A DNA stretch of 64,000 nucleotides from Deltaproteobacteria bacterium (GTDB lineage: Bacteria > Lernaellota > Lernaellaia > JACKCT01), in the NCBI GenBank assembly GCA_020845895.1, contig JADLEX010000007.1:26782-90781 (forward strand), given 5' to 3'. The position numbers were made by a program, and so were the translations under genes. Below the pieces are notes generated by a model, which saw nothing but the letters and a program-made list of their open reading frames with translations, ran no database searches and was not told where the DNA came from. Of this stretch, positions 36,668 to 45,211 are shown piece by piece. Each line of letters opens with the position of its first letter. The stretch's first letter is position 1.

Positions 36668-38103
36668 CGGGTGACCCGAGCTTTCTCGTCTTTCTACCGT
36701 CGTTCAATCGACCCCGGTTTGCCGAGGCGTTGCTGCGCGATCTGGTTGAGCAGTCCGTCGGGCGGCGAGTGCGGATTCATTTTCGCGACGATTGTTCGGA
36801 CTGCGACTACTCCGCCGTGCGCGACTTCGCGCGCGGTCACGGGGACACCGTCGTCTACGAACGTCATGCGCAAAATCGCGCGCGCGACGGGCTATGGAAA
36901 ACCTACAACGAGATCTTCGCCGTCGCGCGCGAGGAACAGCCCGACTTTTTGATTGTCTTGCAGGATCACAGTCGCATCGTGCCGGGATTTTTCGACGAGC
37001 TCGCGCGTCTGTGGAACGCCATTCCGGACGCGAACAAAACGATCGTGAATCTGCCGCGCGACGCCAAGGCGCTTTACCGATGGTGGAGCCCTGTCTTTCA
37101 CAGCGTTGTCGAGCATGACGGCGTCGATTTTGTCACCTCGGGCTGGGTGGACGGGTCGTGGTTCGCGGGACGGCGGTTGTGGGAAACGATGGACCTCGAT
37201 CTGTCGCCTCCGGGTGCGCCGCCTCCGCCGAAGGACCCTTACCGGGGACACCCGACCCTCTATCAGTTGGCGCAAAAGGTTCGTTCAGGCGGCGGAAGCA
37301 TCTATACGCCTACAAAAATTCTCGCGCCGCCGGCGAGTCCCCGGATAGAATCGCCTTCGCGCGCCGTTCATGTTTTCATCCCGACCTATAACCGACCTGA
37401 AAATCTGTTGATCCTCCTGCGTCAGATCGAGGAGGAGTCCGAGGGCTACCGGGTTGCCGTCGACGTGTTCGATGACGCATCGACCGCGGACTATTCGCTG
37501 GTCGAACAATGGATCGCCTCGGTGAAGACCCCCGTCACGATGCACCGTCACGAGGAAAATCGCGGGAAGCGCGGATTCTGGAAAACGTTTAACGACATTT
37601 TTCGGATCATGATCGCGTCGCCGGAGGACTCGATGGTGATTCTGCAAGACGACGCCGAGATCTGCACACGGTTCTTCGACGCGATCCTGGAATATTGGAG
37701 CGCGATAACCGACAAGCGGAAGATTGCGTTGAACATCCAGCGAAGAATCCTGTGCGATGGCCATATCTGGCAGGCCAAGGAGGGCACCCTCATGTCGTTG
37801 GACGGACGAAAGGTCTGGTTCTCGGGCTGGTTCGACGGCATGTGGTTCGGAACGAGGGATACGCTCGAGGCTCTGTCGTACTGCGTGCACGCGATGGATC
37901 CGCGCCGATGGGACGGAGACCCCCTGCTCAGCTCCGGTGTCGGGCAACAGCTCACCGACAGGCTCAACACCGCAGGCTATAATATCTACATGCCTTTCGA
38001 GTCGCTCGTGCGCATGATCCCGGGCAAATCGTTCATGAACCCGGACGTGAGGGCCACTCAGGAAATTCGGGAAGTCAACTTTCGCGGGAGAAACGATGGC
38101 TGA
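36664..38103 (+). CDS. Tandem-duplicated GT2-like glycosyltransferase
   Basis: 479 residues from the ATG at 36664 (overlapping the previous stop); ATG 36649 is an alternative with GAGG upstream. It is two copies of one ~225-residue GT-A domain, about residues 6-230 and 236-460. Matching blocks: VFLPSFNRP / VFIPTYNRP; DGLWKTYNEIF / RGFWKTFNDIF; FLIVLQDHSRIVPGFFDEL / SMVILQDDAEICTRFFDAI; TSGWVDGSWFAGRRLW / FSGWFDGMWFGTRDTL. The metal-binding acidic motif is QDDAE in copy 2 but QDHS in copy 1, so the first copy may be inactive or altered. It probably transfers a sugar in glycan assembly. No close named family is recognised. Confidence 0.78.
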   Translation: MTGDPSFLVFLPSFNRPRFAEALLRDLVEQSVGRRVRIHFRDDCSDCDYSAVRDFARGHGDTVVYERHAQNRARDGLWKTYNEIFAVAREEQPDFLIVLQDHSRIVPGFFDELARLWNAIPDANKTIVNLPRDAKALYRWWSPVFHSVVEHDGVDFVTSGWVDGSWFAGRRLWETMDLDLSPPGAPPPPKDPYRGHPTLYQLAQKVRSGGGSIYTPTKILAPPASPRIESPSRAVHVFIPTYNRPENLLILLRQIEEESEGYRVAVDVFDDASTADYSLVEQWIASVKTPVTMHRHEENRGKRGFWKTFNDIFRIMIASPEDSMVILQDDAEICTRFFDAILEYWSAITDKRKIALNIQRRILCDGHIWQAKEGTLMSLDGRKVWFSGWFDGMWFGTRDTLEALSYCVHAMDPRRWDGDPLLSSGVGQQLTDRLNTAGYNIYMPFESLVRMIPGKSFMNPDVRATQEIREVNFRGRNDG

Positions 38104-38983
38104 CGCGGTCCTGTTTCAAAACGGCATCGGGAATTTCATTCTCACGACGCCGTTTTTGCAAAATCTGAACGCCCCCGAAATTTTCATGGCGCGCGATTTC
38201 GAATCGACCGCGTCCGTGCGTTCAATCTCGCGTTGGCCGGTGCGCGATTATGAGGACGCCGAAAACGTGCCCGCGCGGTTTGATCGCGTCTTTGTGCTTT
38301 GGGGTTGGCCCGTGGAAAAAGTCGTCGAAGGCCCCAATGTCATCCGACAGGTCAAGCCGAAATGGCGCGACGACCCGCGCCACGAGGTCAAACATTATAC
38401 GGATCTGCTGAAGGAATCCCGCCAGTTCCCCACCGTGATCGAGACGCGGTGGTCCTGGCGTCCGGCGCTCGGTGAAGGCGAAAAACTGGTCGCGCTCGTC
38501 AATGGCGCGAATCCGGCCTGGAAAAACAAATTGTGGCCCCCAGAATATTGGTGCGATTTGGCGCGGCGGCTGGCGGCGCGCGGAGATACGCAACTGGTCG
38601 TCCTCGGAGGTCCGTCGGAGACCGCCTTTGGAAAAGCGGTGACGGCCGCTGTGGGGCGGCGTTGCTGGAATTTCACGGGCGTCTGGACTTTCGCCCAAAG
38701 CGCGCATTTTCTGACGTGGTGCGATTTGCTCGTCACCAACGACACGGCGCTCATGCACGTGGCCGACGTCCTCGCGCGGCCGGTCGTCGCGATCTGGGCG
38801 TGGACGCTCTGGCACAAAAATCACCCGTACAATCACGAGGCCCATGTGGTGAAAAGCGACGGCGGCGGCTGTCCGCATTTTCCGTGTTACGGCACGCCGG
38901 TCATGTGGACCTGCGACGACGCGGTGTGCATGAAGGCGATCTCCGCCCAGGCCGTTTATGACGAGGTGGTCCGTGTCCTCTAA
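38096..38983 (+). CDS. GT9 (heptosyltransferase-like) glycosyltransferase
   Basis: 295 residues, shorter than the usual ~350 of LPS heptosyltransferases. Marks are LFQNGIGNFILTTPFLQNL (N-terminal GxGN), LVNGANPAWKNKLWPPEYW (donor region), VVLGGPSETAFG, and LLVTNDTALMHVADVLARPVVAIW (C-terminal ADP-binding motif). It overlaps the preceding gene by 8 bases and has GGGAG 6 bases before the ATG. With the GT9 domain of the first gene in this run, two heptosyltransferase-type activities are encoded in the locus, consistent with an LPS-like or other surface glycan in a diderm. The exact sugar is unknown. Confidence 0.86.
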   Translation: MADAVLFQNGIGNFILTTPFLQNLNAPEIFMARDFESTASVRSISRWPVRDYEDAENVPARFDRVFVLWGWPVEKVVEGPNVIRQVKPKWRDDPRHEVKHYTDLLKESRQFPTVIETRWSWRPALGEGEKLVALVNGANPAWKNKLWPPEYWCDLARRLAARGDTQLVVLGGPSETAFGKAVTAAVGRRCWNFTGVWTFAQSAHFLTWCDLLVTNDTALMHVADVLARPVVAIWAWTLWHKNHPYNHEAHVVKSDGGGCPHFPCYGTPVMWTCDDAVCMKAISAQAVYDEVVRVL

Positions 38984-39557
38984 AGACATCAAGACGATTC
39001 AGGCCGAGGTCGATGATTACGGCGTCAACCACTGGCTCGCGAACAACGTGCGGCTCAATCTCTTCACCAAGCCGTGGCACAAGCCGCGTCTCGAGGCGGT
39101 TCTGGCCAACGTCACGGGCGAGGAAATTCTCGACATCGCGTGCGCAACGGGCGAGTTGACCAACGAGATTCGCAAACACGCGAATCCCAAACGCATCATC
39201 GGACTCGAAGGCTGCCTCGCTGTGGTGGAGGAGGCGCGTAAACTTTATCCCGAGGTGATTTTCGAACACGGCCTGGTGCAGGAAATGAATTACCCCGAAA
39301 AAAGTTTCGACGCCATTCATGCGGGGGAGATCATCGAGCACATCGACGATCCGTTCGCATTCGTCGAACGGCTCGCGCGGATCACGCGCGAAAGCGCCGT
39401 GGTGACGACGCCGACCGAGGTCGTGAACGATCCCGGCCACGTGGCGATTTTCACCGAGGCGGGTTTGAAAAATGTGCTGGAGCACGGGTTTTGCGACGTG
39501 CGGATCATCGACGCGGGGCGCACGTTCGTCGGCGTGTGTCACGGACCCAAATTCTGA
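38973..39557 (+). CDS. SAM-dependent methyltransferase (class I)
   Basis: 194 residues from a GTG at 38973, 6 bases after GAGG; an ATG at 38958 would add 5 residues. The SAM site is ILDIACATGELTNEIR, the acidic residue is in IGLEGCLAVVEEA, and motif IV lies in FDAIHAGEIIEHIDDPFAFVE, typical of ubiE/Trans-aconitate-like (Methyltransf_11/23) enzymes. It overlaps the GT9 gene by 11 bases and closes the five-gene plus-strand operon. It is likely to modify the glycan or lipid made by the neighbours, perhaps a terminal O-methylation. The acceptor is not predictable. Confidence 0.86.
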   Translation: MSSKDIKTIQAEVDDYGVNHWLANNVRLNLFTKPWHKPRLEAVLANVTGEEILDIACATGELTNEIRKHANPKRIIGLEGCLAVVEEARKLYPEVIFEHGLVQEMNYPEKSFDAIHAGEIIEHIDDPFAFVERLARITRESAVVTTPTEVVNDPGHVAIFTEAGLKNVLEHGFCDVRIIDAGRTFVGVCHGPKF

Positions 39558-39576
39558 TCGTGCCGGAAACCGCGAC

Positions 39577-42561
39577 TCAGTCGGCGCCGTAATCGAAGAC
39601 GGTCACGGTTCGCTTCTGGAACGAAGTGATCGCGAGACACGCGCGGCCCTCGAAGCGAATGATGTTCATCGAGAGCGGCAACGGCAGATCGTCGAGACCG
39701 TCCCACATGAATTCGAGATGACCTTCGGGCCGGAACATGGCAATCGCCCGCGCCCGCGTTCCGACGCGTCCGTTTTTCAGTTGGATGGGCGTGTAGAGGG
39801 CGGCGAAGAGGCGTGAACCGGTCGCCGCCGTCGCGCACCATCGGCCGTAGGGAGCGCGCCGGAATTCGCGAGAATTCGCCGGATCGTTCAGTTCGACCGC
39901 GGTGACTCTTCCGCCGCAGCAGGCGACGAGTTCTTTCCCGCTGACGCACAGCCCACGCACGTCGTTGAACCGACGCGGAGCGATCAGATCGCGCAGCAAC
40001 TCACCTTCGGGTGAGAACAACGTCACCCGCCCGGTCTCGCGATCCCAGACGATGATGTCACCGCCTGAAGATACGAGGGTCTGCAAAACGACATTGAACC
40101 CGGTCGTCGGCCCGGTGTGGATGACGATGTCGCGACGCCCGTCCGCGAAACGGCAGATTCCCTGGCCCACGATCTGCGCCCAGTAGGCGCCATCGGGCGC
40201 GAAGGACCCGGGGTTCAATCCGATCTCTTGCGCGAACGGCGTTGCGGACTGCGTATCGGGATCGAAACGCCAGGCCGTCCGCTCGTCATCCTCGTGCGTG
40301 AGCGCGAATCCGTCGGGGATGACGAGCATGCCGTCGGGCGCGACTGCACACAGGTACGGGGTCTTCGCGAAGGGCAACTCCATCTCGGCGAGCCGGACAA
40401 GCATTCGGCGGCCCTCGGGGTCTTCGCCGATCGACGGATTCAGCACGCGCCGCGACTGGAACGCACGACGACGGATGTGCTTGTTGATCGAATGCGCGGC
40501 GATCCGCTCGTCGTGCTTCTCGGCCGCCGCCAGCAAGCGCCGATGAAACGCGCACGCGGCGTCCTGGGTTTCCGGCCGATCACCGAATAGCCGATCCATC
40601 GCGACGGCGGCGTCGAATCCGGCGATCTGGGTCGTCCATGCCGACAAGTCCCGCCGCGTGAGTAGTTCACCGACCGGCTCGGCGTGTCGTTCGAGCGCCG
40701 CATCCCATTGTTGGAAAATCCGCGCGAGGGCGAGCCGCGAACGCAGGTCGCGCATCGTGCGTTCGTATTGACGCGTGAACGTGAATCGTTCGAGCACACG
40801 CGGGCGGTTTCGCTCGGCGAAGGCGCGGCGCGCATCGTCGTCGCACAAGTATTTCTCGCAAAGACGAAGCAAGTCGTCACGGCCTCGAAAGAGCACGTCG
40901 GAGAGATTGAGCCCGGTGCGTTTCACATCACGGTGTTCGTGAATCAGAAAAAACGCGCCCGCCGCGATGCCCTCATACAGTCGGTTGTGCGCCACGGCCA
41001 TCTGGTTGATGTGCAGGTTGATCTTTGACGCTGCAAAGAGCCGGTTGAGTTCTTCACCGTGTTCGAGCACACCGCGTGCGTGGCGCGCGAGTTTCGGGTG
41101 GTGATCCCAATGTCGCCCGAAAAGGTGCAGATCGAAGCCGGCTTGCGAGAGCGCGACAAGGGGAATCTGCCGGAAGAGCGCGTTGCCGATCTGCGCGAAA
41201 AAGGCGTGCGCGATCGCCGTCACGATGCTTTCGGCGAGCGTCGGGCCTCGGCGCGTCGCACGAAGCAGATCCGCGTATTCGCCCTGCGTCCAGATCGTGT
41301 TGCCCTCGGCGAATCGCGCCCGAACGACCTCGAACAGTTCTTCCGCCGCGCTCTTCGCATCGTCGCCCATTGCGGCGAATCGCGGTCGCTCGTCGTCGAA
41401 GTACATCTCGGCGGTCCTGCCGATGTTGCTGACATAACTGATGTCGCATCGAAGCCTATCGAGCGAGCCGTCCCCGGATTCGAGCGGGCGGAAGATGCGC
41501 TCGTTGACCAGCGGCTCCTGGGGGAGCAGGCGCGCGGAGTTGTATCCGTACATCGCCCAATGAGCGCAGTAACCGGTGACGAAATCGCGATCGCCGAGCT
41601 TTTTCGCGGCCTCCGAATTTTCGAGCGACGGAAAGTAATCGAGCATCGAGGTGAGAAAGGGCAGATCGGCCGGGTAGATCGCCGAGGACTCGAAACGCAT
41701 GTGGTCGATATGATGGATGAGATGCGGCCGGAATTCGTCCAACGCGGCGAGCAGCGCGGGACCGGTCAGGCTGTCCTCGCGGTCTCTTTCGGCGATCGTC
41801 CGCACCGTGTGCCCCAGCGCCGTGAGCGCCTCGTCGATGTCGCGGTTGGCATACTGCACGAAGTGCGACCACCCGCTGCTGATGAGCAGGACGCGCCACG
41901 AATCCTCGTTCAGCCAAAACTCCACCGGCTGTGCACGGTAGAAGTCGTCGACCGAAGCCTTCAGGCATTTCGCGAGGTCGACGCGGCGGCGCAAGACGTC
42001 ACCCACCGCCGTGGCCGCCTCTTTCGCGGCGGCGGCCTGCCCGCGCACGCACACCGACTGGGGCAGGGGCTTCATCGGGTCGGAATCTAAGAACTCGCGA
42101 AGGCGACCGACCGCGTCTTCCCCGACAAACAGGCGCACGTGCGGCGCGGCGACCATCTCCCGCCAATCGGCGACATGAAGCGCGGCCTTGAAGATCTCGG
42201 GGTCCGGCTCGACGACATACATCGCCTGCCAGCGCCCGCCCGGCTCACGGTTCAGGCGGCGGAAGAACTCGGCGGCTTCGTACCCAACGCCGACGCCGAC
42301 GAGCAGTACGGGCGCGAACCCCGGCGCGCCGGGCAGATTCGCATCGACGTATCGCGTCGCGTCCGCGACGGGCGTTTCCGCGGAAGACACGCGAATCGGC
42401 CCCTGACCCTGATCCACGTTCAGGGCCCAGCCGCCGTCCGCGGCTGGAAGAAGTTCCAGATCAAAACGATCCGTCCATCCGCGCAGGAGTTGGGCAAGCT
42501 CGTCGTCGCGCGCGGCGAGTGCGTTCAGGTTGGATTCGTAGCGCTGGAGAAGGTCATCCAT
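39577..42561 (-). CDS. Large multidomain protein: Maf-like N-terminus, CgeB-like glycosyltransferase, propeller-like C-terminus
   Basis: 994 residues. Residues ~1-200 resemble the motility-associated-factor/DUF115 family that glycosylates flagellin (YESNLNALAARDDELAQLL, VLLVGVGVGYEAAEFFRRL). Residues ~230-640 are a GT-B glycosyltransferase of the CgeB/Glyco_trans_1_2 type (LLISSGWSHFVQYANRDIDEA, then HDG-like RLFAASKINLHINQMAVAHNR and LYEGIAAGAFFLIHEH). Residues ~720-990 have repeated aromatic/Gly strands (GMLVIPDGFALT, GDIIVWDRETGRVTLFS, GRVTAVEL) suggesting a beta-propeller. The ribosome site is not evident before ATG 42561. It follows the radical SAM gene by 21 bases on the minus strand. 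It may glycosylate a surface protein. Confidence 0.75.
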   Translation of the reverse strand: MDDLLQRYESNLNALAARDDELAQLLRGWTDRFDLELLPAADGGWALNVDQGQGPIRVSSAETPVADATRYVDANLPGAPGFAPVLLVGVGVGYEAAEFFRRLNREPGGRWQAMYVVEPDPEIFKAALHVADWREMVAAPHVRLFVGEDAVGRLREFLDSDPMKPLPQSVCVRGQAAAAKEAATAVGDVLRRRVDLAKCLKASVDDFYRAQPVEFWLNEDSWRVLLISSGWSHFVQYANRDIDEALTALGHTVRTIAERDREDSLTGPALLAALDEFRPHLIHHIDHMRFESSAIYPADLPFLTSMLDYFPSLENSEAAKKLGDRDFVTGYCAHWAMYGYNSARLLPQEPLVNERIFRPLESGDGSLDRLRCDISYVSNIGRTAEMYFDDERPRFAAMGDDAKSAAEELFEVVRARFAEGNTIWTQGEYADLLRATRRGPTLAESIVTAIAHAFFAQIGNALFRQIPLVALSQAGFDLHLFGRHWDHHPKLARHARGVLEHGEELNRLFAASKINLHINQMAVAHNRLYEGIAAGAFFLIHEHRDVKRTGLNLSDVLFRGRDDLLRLCEKYLCDDDARRAFAERNRPRVLERFTFTRQYERTMRDLRSRLALARIFQQWDAALERHAEPVGELLTRRDLSAWTTQIAGFDAAVAMDRLFGDRPETQDAACAFHRRLLAAAEKHDERIAAHSINKHIRRRAFQSRRVLNPSIGEDPEGRRMLVRLAEMELPFAKTPYLCAVAPDGMLVIPDGFALTHEDDERTAWRFDPDTQSATPFAQEIGLNPGSFAPDGAYWAQIVGQGICRFADGRRDIVIHTGPTTGFNVVLQTLVSSGGDIIVWDRETGRVTLFSPEGELLRDLIAPRRFNDVRGLCVSGKELVACCGGRVTAVELNDPANSREFRRAPYGRWCATAATGSRLFAALYTPIQLKNGRVGTRARAIAMFRPEGHLEFMWDGLDDLPLPLSMNIIRFEGRACLAITSFQKRTVTVFDYGAD

Positions 42562-42582
42562 GAAAGGGAGGGAGAGCCCGGA

Positions 42583-43335
42583 TCATCCCGCGGCGGCGGT
42601 GATGTTTTCGCTGGACCGGAACAGCGGGCGCACGCGGTATATGCGAACGTCGCAGGGACGGCATTCGCCGTGAATATGGCACGACCGCTCGGCTTCCAGT
42701 CGGCTGTGGTTCACGACCCCCGTGGGATCGCCGACCTCGAGTTTCTTGATGCACAGATAACGCAGTCCGTCGGGGCCGAGAAAAAACCGGTTGATGCGGC
42801 AATGAACCGACGGGTCGGGAATCATGGTCTCCATGACTTCCCACATGTCGGGCTCTATGCGCAGTTTGAGTCCCTTGCGGGCGAAGATTTCGACAGCCTC
42901 GCTCAGGTCGCCGTTCGCGGCGATCGAGTGGATGTCGAGAATTCTGTGCCCGCGACGCAGGAGTTCGACGGCCTTGTCCGAAATCGCCTCGACCGTGTCC
43001 GACTTCTTCTGCCCCGGGTGGCACGACGCGAAGACCTTGATGCGTTTTTGCAGGCGGTCGAGCATCCCGACGTCCCACGACATGTTCGTGTACATGCGAA
43101 TCTTGGCCTGTTTCACACCGTTGACGATGTCGGTGAATCCCGGGTGAAGGGTGGGTTCGCCGCCCGTGAAAATCAACTCGTCGCCAGGTAGCCGGTTCAG
43201 GACCTCGATCCAGCGTTCCGCAGAAATCAGTTTTCGCGGCGGCAGGGCGTTGGTGCAGTAGAAACACGAATAGTTGCACGCCACCGTCAGGTAAACGCGG
43301 GGAATCCAATCGAATCCCACGGGCTGGGTGGTCAT
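42583..43335 (-). CDS. Radical SAM protein
   Basis: 250 residues from the ATG at 43335 (GGGAG 5 bases upstream); the open frame begins at 43365. The radical SAM cluster is YLTVACNYSCFYCTNALPP, with CxxxCxxC, and the SAM-binding GGEP is seen in LIFTGGEPTLHPGF. A later Cys-rich stretch SCHIHGECRPCDVRIY near the C-terminus could bind a second cluster or be a remnant of one. It resembles the generic activating-enzyme/SPASM-like radical SAM group without a named subfamily. It is co-oriented with the 994-residue glycosyltransferase gene (21-base gap), so it may modify a sugar, lipid or peptide of the same surface structure. Confidence 0.85.
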   Translation of the reverse strand: MTTQPVGFDWIPRVYLTVACNYSCFYCTNALPPRKLISAERWIEVLNRLPGDELIFTGGEPTLHPGFTDIVNGVKQAKIRMYTNMSWDVGMLDRLQKRIKVFASCHPGQKKSDTVEAISDKAVELLRRGHRILDIHSIAANGDLSEAVEIFARKGLKLRIEPDMWEVMETMIPDPSVHCRINRFFLGPDGLRYLCIKKLEVGDPTGVVNHSRLEAERSCHIHGECRPCDVRIYRVRPLFRSSENITAAAG

Positions 43336-43548
43336 GTGGGCTCCCGTCGAGGATGCGTACAACATATCGGTGAAACGGGCCGAAACTCAAGCACATCGAG
43401 TTCGGCGTGAGCCCCTTCACGCGGCGGCAACGACTTTCGCTCGCGGTCGTGCGAGTGTCTCCGGCTTGGTCCCCGCCGGGGCCCCGGCGATGCGAAAACC
43501 CACGGAAAATCCAAGGATTTCCGCTCACTTCGCCGCATCCTTCGCGGC

Positions 43549-43577
43549 TTGCCACGTGGGATCGAAGCCGCTAATAT
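43549..43577 (+). promoter_or_regulatory. Promoter of the tRNA-His gene
   Basis: TTGCCA at 43549-43554 and TAATAT at 43572-43577 with an exact 17-base spacer. The predicted start is near 43584, nine bases before the mature tRNA 5' end. It is a short, stable-RNA-type promoter in an otherwise GC-rich stretch. Confidence 0.65.
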
Positions 43578-43592
43578 CCGCCGCGTTTTTGG

Positions 43593-43666
43593 GCTGCGGT
43601 AGCTCAGTTGGCTAGAGCGCCTGACTGTGGATCAGGAGGTCGTGGGTTCGATTCCCTCCCGCAGTA
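43593..43666 (+). tRNA. tRNA-His (anticodon GTG), alphaproteobacterial-type acceptor
   Basis: A 74-base cloverleaf. Acceptor GCTGCGG pairs with CCGCAGT. The D stem is GCTC/GAGC, the anticodon stem CCTGA/TCAGG around CTGTGGA (anticodon GTG at 43627-43629), and the T loop TTCGATT. CCA is not encoded. Notable bases: U72 (opposite G1, a G-U pair), discriminator A73 instead of the C73 found in most bacterial tRNA-His, and U20a in the D loop. There is a U-U mismatch in the T stem (50-64). The genome has G at position -1, but it cannot pair with A73. These are the identity elements reported for Caulobacter-type tRNA-His. Confidence 0.92.
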
Positions 43667-43671
43667 TTTTT

Positions 43672-43702
43672 GCCAATTGAGGGGACTCAATTGGCTTTTT
43701 TT
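43672..43702 (+). terminator. Rho-independent terminator of tRNA-His
   Basis: GCCAATTGA (43672-43680) pairs perfectly with TCAATTGGC (43687-43695) around GGGGAC, followed by seven T. It is a strong intrinsic terminator six bases after the tRNA, so hisS (ATG 43741) must have its own start signal or rely on readthrough. Confidence 0.93.
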
Positions 43703-43740
43703 CCGACTCGAACGAGAATCCGAACGAACGTGGAAACGCC

Positions 43741-45210
43741 ATGAGCGCCCCGAACGACCGCCCCATACCCCGGCAACCGGCCGGTTTCGCCGATTCCTTC
43801 GCCGCGGACGTGACCGCCCGTCGGCGGATGATCGACACGATCACGTCCGTCTACGCGCGTTTCGGATTCGAACCGCTCGACACGCCGGCCATGGAATACC
43901 TCGATGTGCTCGGCAAGTACCTTCCCGAGGCGGACCAGCCGGATCTGGGCGTTTTCGCCCTCCGCGACGACGACGAACAGTGGCTCGCGATGCGTTACGA
44001 CCTGACCGCGCCACTGTCGCGCGTCGTGGCGCAGTACGGTAACGATCTGCCGAAGCCCTATCGGCGTTTTCAGGTCGGACCTGTCTGGCGGCGCGAAAAA
44101 CCCGGCCCCGGGCGTTTCCGCCAGTTCACACAGTGCGATTTCGACACGGTGGGCAGCGCATCGCCGGCCGCCGACGCCGAGGCGTGCGCGGTGCTGGCGG
44201 CGGCTCTGGGCGAACTCGGAATTCGCCCCGGAGAGTTCGAAATCCGCGTGAACGACCGCAAGGTGTTGAACGGAATCCTCGAACGCGCGGGCGTCTCGGA
44301 CGACCCCGCCGCGAGGATGACGGTTTTGCGGGCCATCGACAAACTCGACCGGCTCGGGCTCGAAGGCGTTCGTGAGTTGCTGGGCAAGGGACGCAAGGAC
44401 CCATCGGGCGACTTCACACGCGGCGCGGATCTGGCCCCGGACCAGATCGCAGCCGTGATTGCGTTTCTGGGCGCGACGGGCTCGGACCGCGCCGCTACGT
44501 GCGACGTCTTTCGGTCGCTGGTGGGAACGAGCGCGGTCGGCGCGGAAGGGGTCGAGGAACTCGAGCGCATCGACGCATTGCTGGACGCGATGGGGCTCGG
44601 CTCCGACGTCGTGAAGTTCGATCCCGGCCTCGTGCGCGGGCTGGCGTATTACACCGGGCCGGTCTTCGAGGCGGTTCTGACCGTCGAGACGGTCGATGAC
44701 GCCGGACGAAAAGTCTCGTTTGGCTCGGTCGCGGGTGGGGGCCGATACGACGATCTGGTCGAGCGATTCACCGGCGACAAGGTGCCCGCCACCGGCGCGA
44801 GCATCGGTGTGGACCGGCTGCTCGCGGCGCTGCGTCTGCTGGGCCGTGTCGAATCGTCCGACGCCGATGCGCCGGTCGTGGTCACGGTCATGGACGCGCC
44901 GCGTCTCGCCGAGTATCAGAAGATGACCTCGGAACTTCGCGAGGCGGGGATTCGCGCCGAAATGTACCTAGGCTCGGGCGGATTTCGCGCGCAGATGAAG
45001 TACGCCGACAAACGGCGCGCGCCCATCGCGGTCATCGCGGGCGGGGACGAGTTCGCGCGCGGCGAGGTGACGATCAAGGACATGCGGCTCGGCGCGGCGC
45101 TCGCCAAGGACATCGCGGATCGCGAGGAGTGGCGCAAGGGCCAGCCCGCGCAGCGCGCCGTGCCGAGGGACCAACTCGTGCCTGCGATTCTCGAAATGTT
45201 GGGGCGATGA
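43741..45210 (+). CDS. hisS: Histidyl-tRNA synthetase, divergent alphaproteobacterial type
   Basis: A 489-residue class II synthetase. Motif 2 reads [20 protein letters not shown] then CDFDTVG, the form found in alphaproteobacteria such as Caulobacter and Rhizobium. Usual bacteria have ERPQKGRxRQFHQ with a C-terminal E-V-F-G. The alpha-type insert [15 protein letters not shown] is also present, and the C-terminal domain matches ([17 protein letters not shown]). Motif 3 is [13 protein letters not shown], the His-binding block [16 protein letters not shown]. This type recognises U72/A73 in tRNA-His, and the tRNA encoded 75 bases upstream has exactly those bases. First gene of hisS-hisZ-hisG-hutH-hisE. 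Confidence 0.95.
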   Translation: MSAPNDRPIPRQPAGFADSFAADVTARRRMIDTITSVYARFGFEPLDTPAMEYLDVLGKYLPEADQPDLGVFALRDDDEQWLAMRYDLTAPLSRVVAQYGNDLPKPYRRFQVGPVWRREKPGPGRFRQFTQCDFDTVGSASPAADAEACAVLAAALGELGIRPGEFEIRVNDRKVLNGILERAGVSDDPAARMTVLRAIDKLDRLGLEGVRELLGKGRKDPSGDFTRGADLAPDQIAAVIAFLGATGSDRAATCDVFRSLVGTSAVGAEGVEELERIDALLDAMGLGSDVVKFDPGLVRGLAYYTGPVFEAVLTVETVDDAGRKVSFGSVAGGGRYDDLVERFTGDKVPATGASIGVDRLLAALRLLGRVESSDADAPVVVTVMDAPRLAEYQKMTSELREAGIRAEMYLGSGGFRAQMKYADKRRAPIAVIAGGDEFARGEVTIKDMRLGAALAKDIADREEWRKGQPAQRAVPRDQLVPAILEMLGR

Positions 45211-45211
45211 C

